DNA of 64,000 nucleotides from Paracyclopina nana (taxonomy: Eukaryota > Arthropoda > Copepoda > Cyclopoida > Cyclopettidae), in the NCBI GenBank assembly GCA_019096065.1, contig JAGUCH010000001.1:14756001-14820000 (forward strand). Direction: 5' to 3'. A program made the position numbers and the translations under genes. Of this stretch, positions 1 through 10,030 are shown in pieces. The notes below the pieces were generated by a model. The model did no database searches. It was not told the origin of the DNA and saw only the letters and a list, made by a program, of their open reading frames with translations. Position 1 is the first letter of the stretch, and the number at the start of each line of letters is the position of its first letter.

Positions 1-1739
1 CATCTTGACGTGTCTGAATGCAGCGCGAGCTTTGTTTGAGGCTTTCTGCCACCGTGTATTTCGTAAGTGCGAGCCCTCGCTCCTCATCCATTGCATTACA
101 TCCATTCCGGGGCTGAAGAGGCCGAGGCCGCACGGGCCCGAGATTGGTCTTCTTGCTTTCTCGCGTTGCATACGGGTTCGCCCATCGTCATCATTGTCAG
201 TAAAAGAAAAAGTCACCGAAAAGAGCCAATTTTTATCTGGGAACAAGTCTTCAAAGCCGCACTAAAGTTAAAGCAGCTTCTTTTGATGTTCTTCCATGGG
301 ACTACTTTCATGGCAGATGTTCATTAACATTCACAACATGGCGCCTCCTTTTTTGCTGCCATTCCTCTTCTCCTTCTTCTTTGGGCAAAACTTGTGAATA
401 GAGGGAAAAACAAAAGCTTTTCGGAGAATCGCCATCATTACTGCTGCCCCGTATATACGTTTGGGAAAATCAATGACAGTTGTTCAAGATGTCTGCATGA
501 ACAACAGCAAAAAAGTACAAAATGGGAACATCCAAGATGATCTAGAATGTAAGATGAGCTGCCAGCTGAAATTAGCTACACACGCAGTCTAGCTATGCCA
601 TAAAGGGGCTTCTGACAGAATAAATTGAATTCAGCGGAAATAACCAGGCAAAGCTACTCTATTTGATAAGAAAAAAATATGTCACTTACAGAAAGAGTCT
701 AATGAGGGCAAATCAAAAAAAGCCCAATCTGGTAGCTCAGATTAACACGTCACTAACTTCATTCACTTGTGTTCGCTCAATTTCACGCGAGCCAAGGGGA
801 GCAGAATCTAATTTTTGAATTTGCGCTATTTTATGGACTTGGATGACTGTGGCGCCCTCCAACTAATGACAGAATCTTGGTTGCGGGAGGCTATAAAAAA
901 GTTGCGTCAAGACATGCTTCGGTGGACGGGCATGGGAAAAATATTCTAAGATCAAATTAAGCCTACTGAGAATTATTAATAAGTGACTGTTAGTTTATGA
1001 GCTAGGCCTTTAATGGCTACTCCCTTTAAAATTCTCAATGCCAAAAGCTCACAACGTACCGCTGATTTCAAATAGGTCTGCTAGTTATTTGGAGCTTTGT
1101 TTGTTCTTCCGCTCGAGCTCTTAAAGTTGACTTTAGATTTGAATAATTTTCCGATTAGGGGAATAAAATACAAGGGAAGATTGAGGCGAAAATGCCAAAT
1201 CCAATACTTTGAGATGAAAGGTTTAGTGGATAAAAAAGCCAAACTTGCGAAAATAGCCTCAAAAGTTTTCCCATCTTCTTTATATTCTTGTAGGACAATT
1301 CGATTTATATTGTATTTTTTGGTAACAGAAACTTGACCTAAAAGAGATAACTATAGCCCTTTCACTTTCAATTAAGTGCTTGCTTATGGCTATCGTTCCA
1401 GCCTGATTTAGACAGAGATTTTCTCTTAACTTTTCCAACAAATATGGCCTTAGCTCAGACGAAAAATTGACTCTTGCATAGCTTTTGATGCTCGCACCCT
1501 TGCTCAGAAGGGTTATCATGTACGTATCACCCCCGTTTGAATATGAAGTAATAGTGAGCATGATTTGATTGATTTCATTCACGCATTTTAAGGCTGGTCT
1601 TGATTTGGTTCCTCAACAACTTTGGTCCATTCTTTGGGCATTCCCTTTTTCTGTAACCCCCGAGGATGAGAGTTACTATTAATCAGGTCATTGTCCTTCC
1701 CAACATATGGCAATTTTCATCTCCAAAGGAAGACAACAT
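1..1739. other. Left flank with no confident gene
   Basis: No open frame here looks like a conserved protein. The first 240 bases are more GC- and CpG-rich than what follows and hold a donor-like GTAAGTG near 71, so they could be an untranslated first exon or promoter. The very first three bases read ATG on the minus strand behind a good insect start context (CAAG before ATG), so a minus-strand gene may begin at the window edge. An isolated TATAAAA lies near 893 with no gene behind it. Confidence 0.3.
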
Positions 1740-1925
1740 TTAACTTCCAAAAGCAAGGAATTTATCAAGCTCTAGCTCGCCAGCCACCCTCTGGGTGACA
1801 ATGGCACCAGTGCATCCTTCCTTGATGTCATTAATGGGCCGAAGAGTGGCAGTGATGAGAGTAAACTGTTTCAAGTTTTTGATGAATGTTTCCAGCGATT
1901 CTGCGGTTTTCTGCACATCGGCCAT
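1740..1925 (-). CDS. Doubtful small ORF or terminal exon, 61 aa
   Basis: A 61-residue minus-strand frame starting MADVQKTAESLETF and ending in TAA. The frame stays open upstream to about 1992, where an AG acceptor could sit, so it may be the last exon of a longer protein rather than a complete gene. The predicted peptide is helical and amphipathic, with no signal peptide or membrane segment. I do not recognise it. No clear AATAAA follows the stop. The surrounding DNA is CpG-rich from about 1940 to 1980, which would also fit a promoter. A chance ORF is quite possible. Confidence 0.2.
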   Translation of the reverse strand: MADVQKTAESLETFIKNLKQFTLITATLRPINDIKEGCTGAIVTQRVAGELELDKFLAFGS

Positions 1926-1992
1926 CTCAGTGCCACCAAAGCTAAGGAGCTCACGCAGACGCGCACGCGGGAACCCATGATCACGTAGTTCA

Positions 1993-4395
1993 CTTTGTTA
2001 AGTCTTTTTTATGAATTTAGTGCAATGTTTATCAGAGACTCAGCTACCAATCAAAAGCAAAGAGGCTTTTTCAAAATATTCCTCCAAAATGCTCCTTACT
2101 TATGTCATTAAGAATCGCTTTGTATTTGCTCAAATCTACCATAAAAAATTAATCCTTCCAGGAAAGGGTGTACTCACATTACTGGATTTGGTTACTTCTG
2201 GTGGCTGTAGCCGTTGCCCGTAGGGATGTGGAGTCTTCTAGAGGTAAAACATAATGCTTAGTTTGGCTTGAATATGAGTTCGTTGATCCTTGTGAGTTTT
2301 AACATATAGAAAACCACTGCACCTGTGAGCTCCTGTAAGTCTCTCAATGTTCAGGATGAGCGGGATATAGGCAGATTCTTCCTTTGCACTGCCTTATTTG
2401 ACCCCGTCACGACGCTCTCACAACAACGATAGCAAAGTACTGACTACTGACTAGTGACTACAGAACGTAATGAAGCAGCTGTCGCTATCCGAAGAAAACA
2501 AGAAGGGAAGGGAAGTAATGCAGATGCCGGTCGACATTCGGTGTAGCCAAAACTAGTCATATTATTTTTCTCTACCAGTAACCGCAAATCCCAGGTAGGC
2601 TTTCAATTTGTCCGGAATGCAAAGATCCGGAGAACATCACCATATGCAAAGTTAAGATCTGAATTAACAAGGGTTCTTCAAATATTGACTCTCGAGAATT
2701 GACTTCTTGCACTGTAACAACCCGAGCAGTTCCGGCACACTATGAAGTTGGCACCAAATCCTCAATGAATTTATCAAGCTAAAACTGGCTACCTAAGGCG
2801 GAAAATCACACGAAGAATAGTGAAACAGATGCTTATGTGGAAATTCTAGTCTTTCAATCATCAATATTACCATGTTGTCACACTTTTCTACGTTATTTAC
2901 TCTTGCAGTAATTACATTATGTCCTTGACCGACATGTCATACATCTGTGATTTCTTGGTTGATAACAACTACAAGCACATACACACACACAGCCGAGAGT
3001 TATGGAACACTGGTTGCATGTGTACATGGTTTGCAGTGCAGTGATGAGTGCATGTGTCGAAAACTTAGCAGTTACCTTGATGAAATTTGCGTATATTTTT
3101 AACAACATGATTTGCAGGTCACACCTTAGCAGTGGTTGAAGTGAACCTTGAAAATATAACTGGGCTCTTTTTCAGAATTTGAGGCTATCAGGCTATAATT
3201 AATGGGAGAGGCTCAAAGTTGTCAAAACGTATTCGAATTTCATATAGACTCACACCTTAACTTTGAGGTTTTAGTGGTTCTTTAAGTCATCCATGCGTGG
3301 CACTCTTTTCCAGACAAAAGTGAACGTATACTAGAAAAATTTAAAATGCTCATGTATGCACAAATAGCCACTGAGAGAATAAGAAGCACTTGGATTCTGT
3401 GCCTAACTGTAAATTGCGTCAATATCCTCACTTTGTAAGTGCCTACTTTTTTAAAACTCATTTCATGGTATGCTCCTAAATCCAGCCTTGGTCTCTTCTG
3501 TAGATTTCATCGTGTCAAAGCAACAGTAACTATCGATCGATTCTTATGTCCTGTTTAACTGATGAACCCTAATCAGTTATGAGCATGCATTTTTGGATGA
3601 GACTGGCTAACGTTTGAAATGCAAAAGCAATCTGATTCACTATTAACAAAGGCTCGTACTCTTGATTGAAGCCTACCATTTTAAATTGTGCTATTCAGAA
3701 ATGTAAAAATAACTTGTAGCGACCAAATGGATAGTCATCTGCAGCTGATGAGCAAAGTTAGCTTTTATCGCTAAAAGTATGGCTGATTTGCGCCTGAGAA
3801 CATTTCTTGTGGCTAAGAAGGCCCTGTTCACCTGCATTATGATCAACAAAAATACGCGCGATATTATGCTGATATTAGCAAATATCCAGGCACTTGCAAA
3901 ATCATTTTTTAAATTTTGTCGCCGGAATTGGCCTTGAAGTACCATAAGACATCCTGGAGCAAAATCAAAATTCTCATTTATCAGTATCTCACTCCGATAT
4001 TTTGCCATAATAAGCAGGTGAACAGGCCTTTATATCCCGTTCATGTGCCCACAAATTCCATTCGATTTTTCACGCCGAACGCCTTACCGAAAGGAGAAAA
4101 ATTGTCTTATGACAAAAACAATAGGAAACTTCTGCTGAAAGCTGATGCTAATGCTTTGAAAAAAACCGGGTCAATTTTAAGACTGTTGAAAAGTAAACTC
4201 TCAAAGTTCATTTCAATTTCAGGGCCAAACTGGTTACTTCTGAACCAAGATGTATCACACAAATTCATATGAACCAACCATAAAATTGCAGAGTTATTAC
4301 AAATAAGATAGTCTACCGAAATAATCAAAGTTTTTCGGAATTTTGCCCGAAAGCTAACTCTTTTCCTGGTTCAACTAGTTGAAAAGCCCTTCTTA
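1993..4395. other. Intergenic, nothing recognised
   Basis: AT-rich sequence without a credible coding frame. It contains a short CA dinucleotide run near 2975-2990. Open frames in the region are short, unsupported by splice sites and resemble no family I know. Confidence 0.5.
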
Positions 4396-4806
4396 GGCCT
4401 GGATCAGCTGGTTATTTCACCGCAATTTTGAGCGCCGTAATTACGATGCAATTGTCAACATAACAGCGATCAGCTGGTAATTGTAATCCAATTTTTGCTA
4501 TGTGCAAAAATTACTTCTTTAGCGGTTTTAAAGTAAAACTTTAAGACCAAAATTAAAAATGGGATCATTAGAGCTTAAACTATCAAGAACAGCCTCTGTT
4601 ATGACAAATAAGGACAAAAAATAGGCCAACTTAAATTGCAAAGGTTTGGCTGACTTTACTCTTAAAGTTCCGCCGCTACTTTGCTCGCCGAAATTGCACT
4701 GCAATTATCTGTAGTAGCTGATCCACTTAAATTGCAGCGCAATTACAAACAGCAGCTGAAATTATAACCGAAATTGCGCTGCAATCAGGACCAGCTGATC
4801 CAGGCC
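4396..4806. mobile_element. Foldback (MITE-like) element flanked by TTA
   Basis: A 411-base element whose ends are inverted copies. The left end reads GGCCTGGATCAGCTGGT and the right end is its exact reverse complement. Similarity continues imperfectly inward, to a shared CGCAATTT. Both sides carry TTA (4393-4395 and 4807-4809), which fits a 3-base target-site duplication. The interior repeats AATTGC- and CAGCTG-containing motifs in both orientations and has no transposase frame. The TTA flanks and GGCC ends resemble non-autonomous PIF/Harbinger-type elements; that assignment is inference. Confidence 0.6.
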
Positions 4807-4809
4807 TTA

Positions 4810-5765
4810 AATGGTTTAATAGCAAAACTCCGATGCCTCATGACAATTTTTTACTTTTTGAAAAGCAACTTTGCACACGAAGGGAATATAGGCTCGGTTG
4901 CCCTGTCGCTGAGAAAACTGTGCAGAGATGGCGGCACCTTTAGGGTGTTTTGCTGTATGGCCGAACGGACCAAGAGTGCAGTCAGTTCCGTGCAGCCTGC
5001 TCGGAAAAATACGCCCTCTTTGGCGCAAGACAGCGCTGACTACCCTTCTTTGACTTGAGCGGCAGGGCTTTAATCAATCATAAAAGGGAGGATATGTCGT
5101 TGTGTCTATCAATATTGAACTCTCATGCTAGGGCGCGCTGATTGTGCTACGTAAGAGAAGCCATCAAACCTCTAAGGGGTAGAGAAAGCAGAGAATGTTC
5201 GTAAAGAGATCACAAAAGGCAGCGCGTCGCTTTCAATTGAGATCAAAACAGTATCACCTAACTATCCAACTTGAATTACCGTTTCGTGGAGGCTGGTGAG
5301 TATAGAATCACAATGCACAATGTCCAAACAGTCTTTTTTCCTCATGATTACACGCGGGCATAGACTCCTCACTCACAACAATAACAATCAACTAGATTTT
5401 GTAGCTTTTCCAATTAGTCTCCAAAAATTGATAAATGCCTCAGTGTTTAGCGTTTACTTTAGGCGCTGTCCACTCTCTAAGCTTATTAACCAGCTGCGGG
5501 CCATAACAATTAGCAAATAAGATCAGAGGGATCTCGTAAGCGAGTTCTTGACTTGTTTGCATACAAAAATCCAAATATGTTCTAGGCTACGGTGGCGCTA
5601 GTAATTCTTTGCGCGTGACCTCAAGTAACGTGACAAGAGATAAAATAAGTTTGGTGAATCAATTTTCATACTTTCGTCTAGAATTGTCATAGTGGATTGA
5701 GTTTTTGGCTCCATCTGCGCTTTTATGCGCGCAATTTTTAAAATTGTTTGCTTGTTCTAGCAAAC
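4810..5765. other. Intergenic, possible promoter of the next gene
   Basis: A GC-richer patch at about 4890-5065, containing an ATGGCGG start-like context, stands out from the AT-rich surroundings. It could be an untranslated exon or promoter for the receptor gene that starts at 5766. Nothing else is recognised. Confidence 0.3.
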
Positions 5766-6865
5766 ATGAACAATTCTTCTTGCAACATGGAGGTGAACAT
5801 TTTTGAAGGAGCCCAAGAGTCCGTTGGTGTCAAAATCATTGTAACCCTACCTTGGCCTTTCTCCATGGCCTGTGCCATAGCATTGCTGTACTTCACTTAC
5901 TATGAGTTCTCTGGTAATATGGGGGATTATAGGCCCCTGATTAATCAACTCACGTCATATGTGAATTTTTTGGTAAGCTTGATGCCAAATGTAGCATGGA
6001 AAATTAATAGCTATTTATCTTATTATTAGGGCATATTTTATGTATTTATTGTCAACACAATAGACTTGGTCAGGTTTTGGATCGGCCCATTAGCACCCAT
6101 CATTTGCGATATGCAATTGATCTTCAAAGTTAGCATCAGCACTTGCGTTATGTTCCTGTGTTTCTTCAACTCCTTGGCAAAGTTTTCGTTTATTTGTATT
6201 TGGAAGCGCATACCGGTCATGGAAGATTCTTTGATTGCGTTATACCTTGCGCTACTGTCAGTGATGTATGGACTGCTAACTTCTTTAACCAAATTTTACT
6301 TGCCAGGAAGGACTACATTTAACCAGGTATTATTTGTTCTTGTATTTAGACTGGCAGCTTTTAGAGCAACATATTGTGTTTCCTCAGGCTTATTGCAAGG
6401 GCGAATTCTACCAGTCCTGGCTAGAAATGAGTCCCAAAATGAGCATTGATGTTGCTATAACTGGCATTCCATTTTTGGCTTACTTGGTTCTAACATTCTC
6501 GACAACCGTAGTAAAATTAAAAAATGAGCGAAATACTGCTGTCCAAACTGCCTCCCAAATTAGGCGAACGAATGGACCAAAAAGTTTGGGTGGCATGGTT
6601 CAGAACTACTTGCTTCTTTTTGCATTCTTTGCAGCAAGTGCTCAATTCGCACAATTGAATAGGTATGGAAGAAATAAAGTAAAATGATCTTATATTATTT
6701 CTTTTCACACGATGCTTCCTATTTTTCAGCGTCCATCCAGGAAAATGGAAAGAGTATCCCTACAATTTGTACCACTACTTCAATCATTTTTTCAGCACTG
6801 GGATCGTAACTGCATTTCGTGTTGCTTCTCAATGGATGTCTATTAAACGTCATCGACGACTCTAA
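5766..6865 (+). CDS. Orphan seven-transmembrane receptor-like protein, 304 aa
   Basis: Four exons join in phase: 5766-5972, 6030-6326, 6388-6662 and 6730-6865. The introns are 57, 61 and 67 bases, all GT-AG. The protein shows seven hydrophobic segments at roughly residues 23-46, 67-85, 95-117, 134-156, 188-211, 238-258 and 276-296. Its short N-terminus carries an N-glycosylation sequon (NNSS). Cys96 at the top of helix 3 and Cys171 in the second outer loop could form the disulfide usual in class A GPCRs. There is no DRY motif after helix 3 and no NPxxY in helix 7, and the C-terminal tail is very short and basic (SIKRHRRL). It is probably a plasma-membrane receptor, possibly a divergent or lineage-specific one. 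Ligand and coupling cannot be told. The structure and splicing are well supported; the functional class is inference. Confidence 0.75.
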
Positions 6866-7064
6866 AGGACTGCACCATAGTTAGCCTGGTTCAATCAAGG
6901 AATATCAGCATAGTACAGTTCGGTAAACCGGTTCAGTCAGTTCGAGCTGAGTGCGCGAACTAGCAGTGACCTGGCTGCGCTAAAAAATCTAATTACGTCG
7001 TCTCCTGGCTATTCTGATATTCCTTGTCGGAACCAAGTTGATGCTAAAAAGTCAACTACTACTA

Positions 7065-7253
7065 GGCCGTTCTCTTATTGCCGGAAAAAGCCAAGCTAAG
7101 GTAAAATTAGCTAAGCTAAGGTAAAAATTATGCAACGAAAACCGGTTTTTTCGCTCAACATTCGCAAAAAGCAGCTACTTTGCTTGAAATGTTGAGCGTT
7201 TGCTTAGCTATTTTTACCTTAGCTTAGCTTTTTCCGGCAATATGAGAACGGCC
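7065..7253. mobile_element. Foldback (MITE-like) element with about 45-base inverted ends
   Basis: A 189-base element. The left arm starts GGCCGTTCTCTTATTGCCGG. The right arm is its reverse complement over more than 40 bases with only a few mismatches, including the internal motif AAGCTAAGGTAAAA. A smaller nested palindrome (CGCTCAACATT with AATGTTGAGCG) lies in the centre. The flanks (CTA on the left, TTT on the right) are not a clean target-site duplication. There is no coding capacity. It lies in the presumed 3' untranslated region of the receptor gene that ends at 6865. Confidence 0.6.
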
Positions 7254-7318
7254 TTTACCGGGCTACTGTAAACCCAAGACAAGAACAATGACCTTGTTAT
7301 TTTGCTCCTAGCTCATCA

Positions 7319-7324
7319 AATAAA
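7319..7324 (+). terminator. Possible polyadenylation signal AATAAA
   Basis: A canonical AATAAA 454 bases past the receptor stop codon, beyond the foldback element. It is the first plus-strand AATAAA after the gene. Confidence 0.35.
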
Positions 7325-7587
7325 TTAAAAATCGCTGTTGGTTTTTTTCATTAAAGCTCTCTGAAGGCGGAAACTTCTATAATCGCATCCTTCTTAAAAA
7401 GGCTCGTAATGAGATCAAACGAATGAATGTTCCATGCATGCACCACACTTCTTGAGGTAAATCAGCGAAAAATACTTCATGGAGTGTACATAGGTGTTTT
7501 TTAGTTGCTATGTGAATATCAAGTGCTCTAATATACTAGCATCCTGTGGTTTGGGCGCAATAAAATTGACTTTTAAAAGCATTGCCT

Positions 7588-7658
7588 GAGAGGCTGGCTG
7601 AAAGGTTAGACCGTAGGATTCTTGATTCAGTCATCTGAGGTTCTAATCCCAGATGTGC
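7588..7658 (+). repeat. tRNA-like sequence (degenerate tRNA or SINE head)
   Basis: Positions 7595-7605 (TGGCTGAAAGG) fit the RNA polymerase III box A consensus exactly. Positions 7640-7648 (GTTCTAATC) fit box B with one mismatch. The spacing is tRNA-like and the presumed anticodon loop reads TTCTTGA. The acceptor stem does not pair, and a T-rich tract follows, so this looks like a tRNA-derived pseudogene or SINE head, not a working tRNA. Confidence 0.45.
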
Positions 7659-7743
7659 CTTAATTTTTTTTTCACCATCTCGCTTAAATAATGTTACAAT
7701 ATGTTTGTAATAGCCTATAGATCATCTTGGTAACAGCAACCTT

Positions 7744-7815
7744 TATTTATTGGCTCAGTGGTTAGAGTGTTCGCCTCTTCATCAAATTATCTGAGGTTCG
7801 AATTTAGATTGTTTA
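7744..7815 (+). repeat. Second tRNA-like sequence
   Basis: Box A TGGCTCAGTGG (7751-7761) is a perfect match, and box B GTTCGAATT (7796-7804) differs at its last base. The segment between reads like a D-arm and anticodon arm with CTCTTCA in the loop position. The stems are incomplete. It lies about 155 bases after the first tRNA-like copy, in the same orientation. Confidence 0.45.
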
Positions 7816-7824
7816 TTATCCATC

Positions 7825-10030
7825 TCTAGATCAAACAACAATGAAAAATCATGGAAATCATATGTTCGGTACTAATATACTGCTCAGCGGTCTCAGCTAA
7901 AAGTAATATTTATTACCCCCAAAATGCTTACAAAGAACTGCTGCAAAAGGGCTGAGTCGGATCGGTAAAATGAATAATAACTCGGGGAAATCGTATTTGA
8001 GTAAATAAACGTTAACAAAGTCAATTTTTAAAAGAAATCTTTGGCCCTGCAATTTAGATATTTTGTGATATCATTGCAGTATTTTTTAAATCGAGAAACA
8101 AAAAAGAGCTGATTATGATTCCTATTTTGATGAACATGAATCAGAATAGTAAAAAGCAGCCCATAAAAAATACTTCTTTGAACTAGCAGATCGGTAGTCA
8201 GCACGTGATTCAAGCCTAGATCATCTTGATTCAAGCATTAACAAAGCATAAAACAAAAGTATCAGCTCATTTGCGGCAGGCAACAGCCTCTCTAGCAGAA
8301 AAAAGGGAAACCGAGAAAAGAGGGCGGATAAGACATTTAGCAGATGTTGTAGAGTAGTACCTACTTCTATGTATAAAATAGGAGGAGTGAGATTTCACAG
8401 TGTGGCACAGAGTGCACGTGTCATGGATGTTGAGCACCGCTACACTTTACATGGTACAATGGAAAAATCTGAAGTCACCAAAGTGTGGAAGATCCTGCCA
8501 CACGCACATGGGGTAAAACTGCAAGAAAAACGAATTGGCAATTTTCGATTGCCCTCCGTTAATGCAACAACGACGTATCAGGGCAAAGTTGCCAATATGC
8601 GATTAAGAACAGTTTAGTTTCAAAGATTTTTCTCACAGTGTGAATTTGTCAACGAGAGCGCGGAAGGTTTTTCCAAAACTTTATATGTTGCTCAATCAGT
8701 TCTACATAATCTTAATCCTGTGACAGTACGAAAATAGCAATTTTCCGTGATTGCTCGTTTTTCGATATGTGAGCTCAACTCGACACAAGGCAACATCGTA
8801 GCTGGAGACGTGGTAGCTCTAAAATTCTTAAAATTCTCAAAGTAAGTTGAGCAATTCTAAATAGATTTTTTTTGAAATAGTCGAGCTTTTGTAAGTTGCA
8901 TTTTTCCTCAAAGTAGTGCATCTGCCAATAAACTAATATTTTTGTTACGAAGCATCCATTTATTAGCAAATACCTTTCTGTAATTGTATAGCAGAGTGCA
9001 ATGCAAAAAATACAATGGCAAGGTATTCAAAATCTTTTAAGTGGAACTACTATTAAGGTCATATTGTGAACTTTGGACTCTTTTATGTGCTAATCAAAGA
9101 TTAGTGGATAAAGTTAACAAAGCGTGAACAGTACAATAAAACCGCGTGGTTTAAGCACACATCCAACCACAAAAGAAATTACTCCAATAGCACAATAGTG
9201 GAATCGATTTCAGGGGTACTTTTTCTTTCCAGTAAAAGAAAATACCAAAAACTGGAGCTGAAATCTTTAAATTTTCGAAAGTCTAGCTTCATTTTTCATT
9301 CAAATTGCTTGCGAAACCAAAAAGGGTGAAAGGATAGGTATTTAGCGTTTGTCATTATTTCTTAGATGGTTTCCTCCGAAAAAAATGGAAATGGTTCCAA
9401 ATGGCTGACTTTTTTGCAATCCGAGTTTCTCTGCCATGTTCATGTCGTGGGTTGAATAGGAAGGAGGGGAGGGACTTGAAAAATCTTGCATAATGATAAA
9501 GTGATGCTTTTTGATCAACAAAAGAATGGAGAGAAAAAAGTAGAACAAGGAAATTAGCTAGAATTGCGTGCAAACAAGGTTCCATTTAGCCTTTTCTCTT
9601 CCAAGAGCAGTCACACCTGAGGTGTCACACAGTGATTCACAAATGTCAGGACACCATGACCACAGACTTTTTTGATAAAGCCGGTTGGGAAATAACAGAT
9701 TACTCTACACACTACTTTGTTTGGCAAGGTCAAATTTCAGACAATCATGCACATTTTTCAGTTTTTTCTGGTTGTGTCTACACACAGCCTTCTTTTTAGT
9801 TGACATTTGGAAAGATACTATTTCATAACCTCATATCACGAACACGATGACAATTTGGTTAACTGAGTTTTCTGAGTGGTTTTTAACAAAAGACGTCAGC
9901 AAAGCATTAAAATGATAACTTTTAAATAAGGAAAATTGATCTCATGTCATGTTCGTAATTTATACGTATCTTACTTTTCAGACAATGTTTGAAATAGGAT
10001 AATACTCCTACAAACCACTACAAACCAAAA
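7825..10030. other. Intergenic upstream of the LRR gene
   Basis: AT-rich, with no credible coding frame. A TTTTCAG acceptor-like site just before 9982 suggests that the LRR gene has an untranslated first exon somewhere upstream. Nothing else is recognised. Confidence 0.4.

Noticed and set aside
1740-1925. Small minus ORF as Mediator subunit 10
   Set aside because: Only a short helix pattern (LETFIKNLKQ) resembles the Med10 start. The rest does not follow the family.
8369-8617. 82-codon plus-strand frame
   Set aside because: No start context, splice sites, motif or family resemblance; composition as in flanking DNA.
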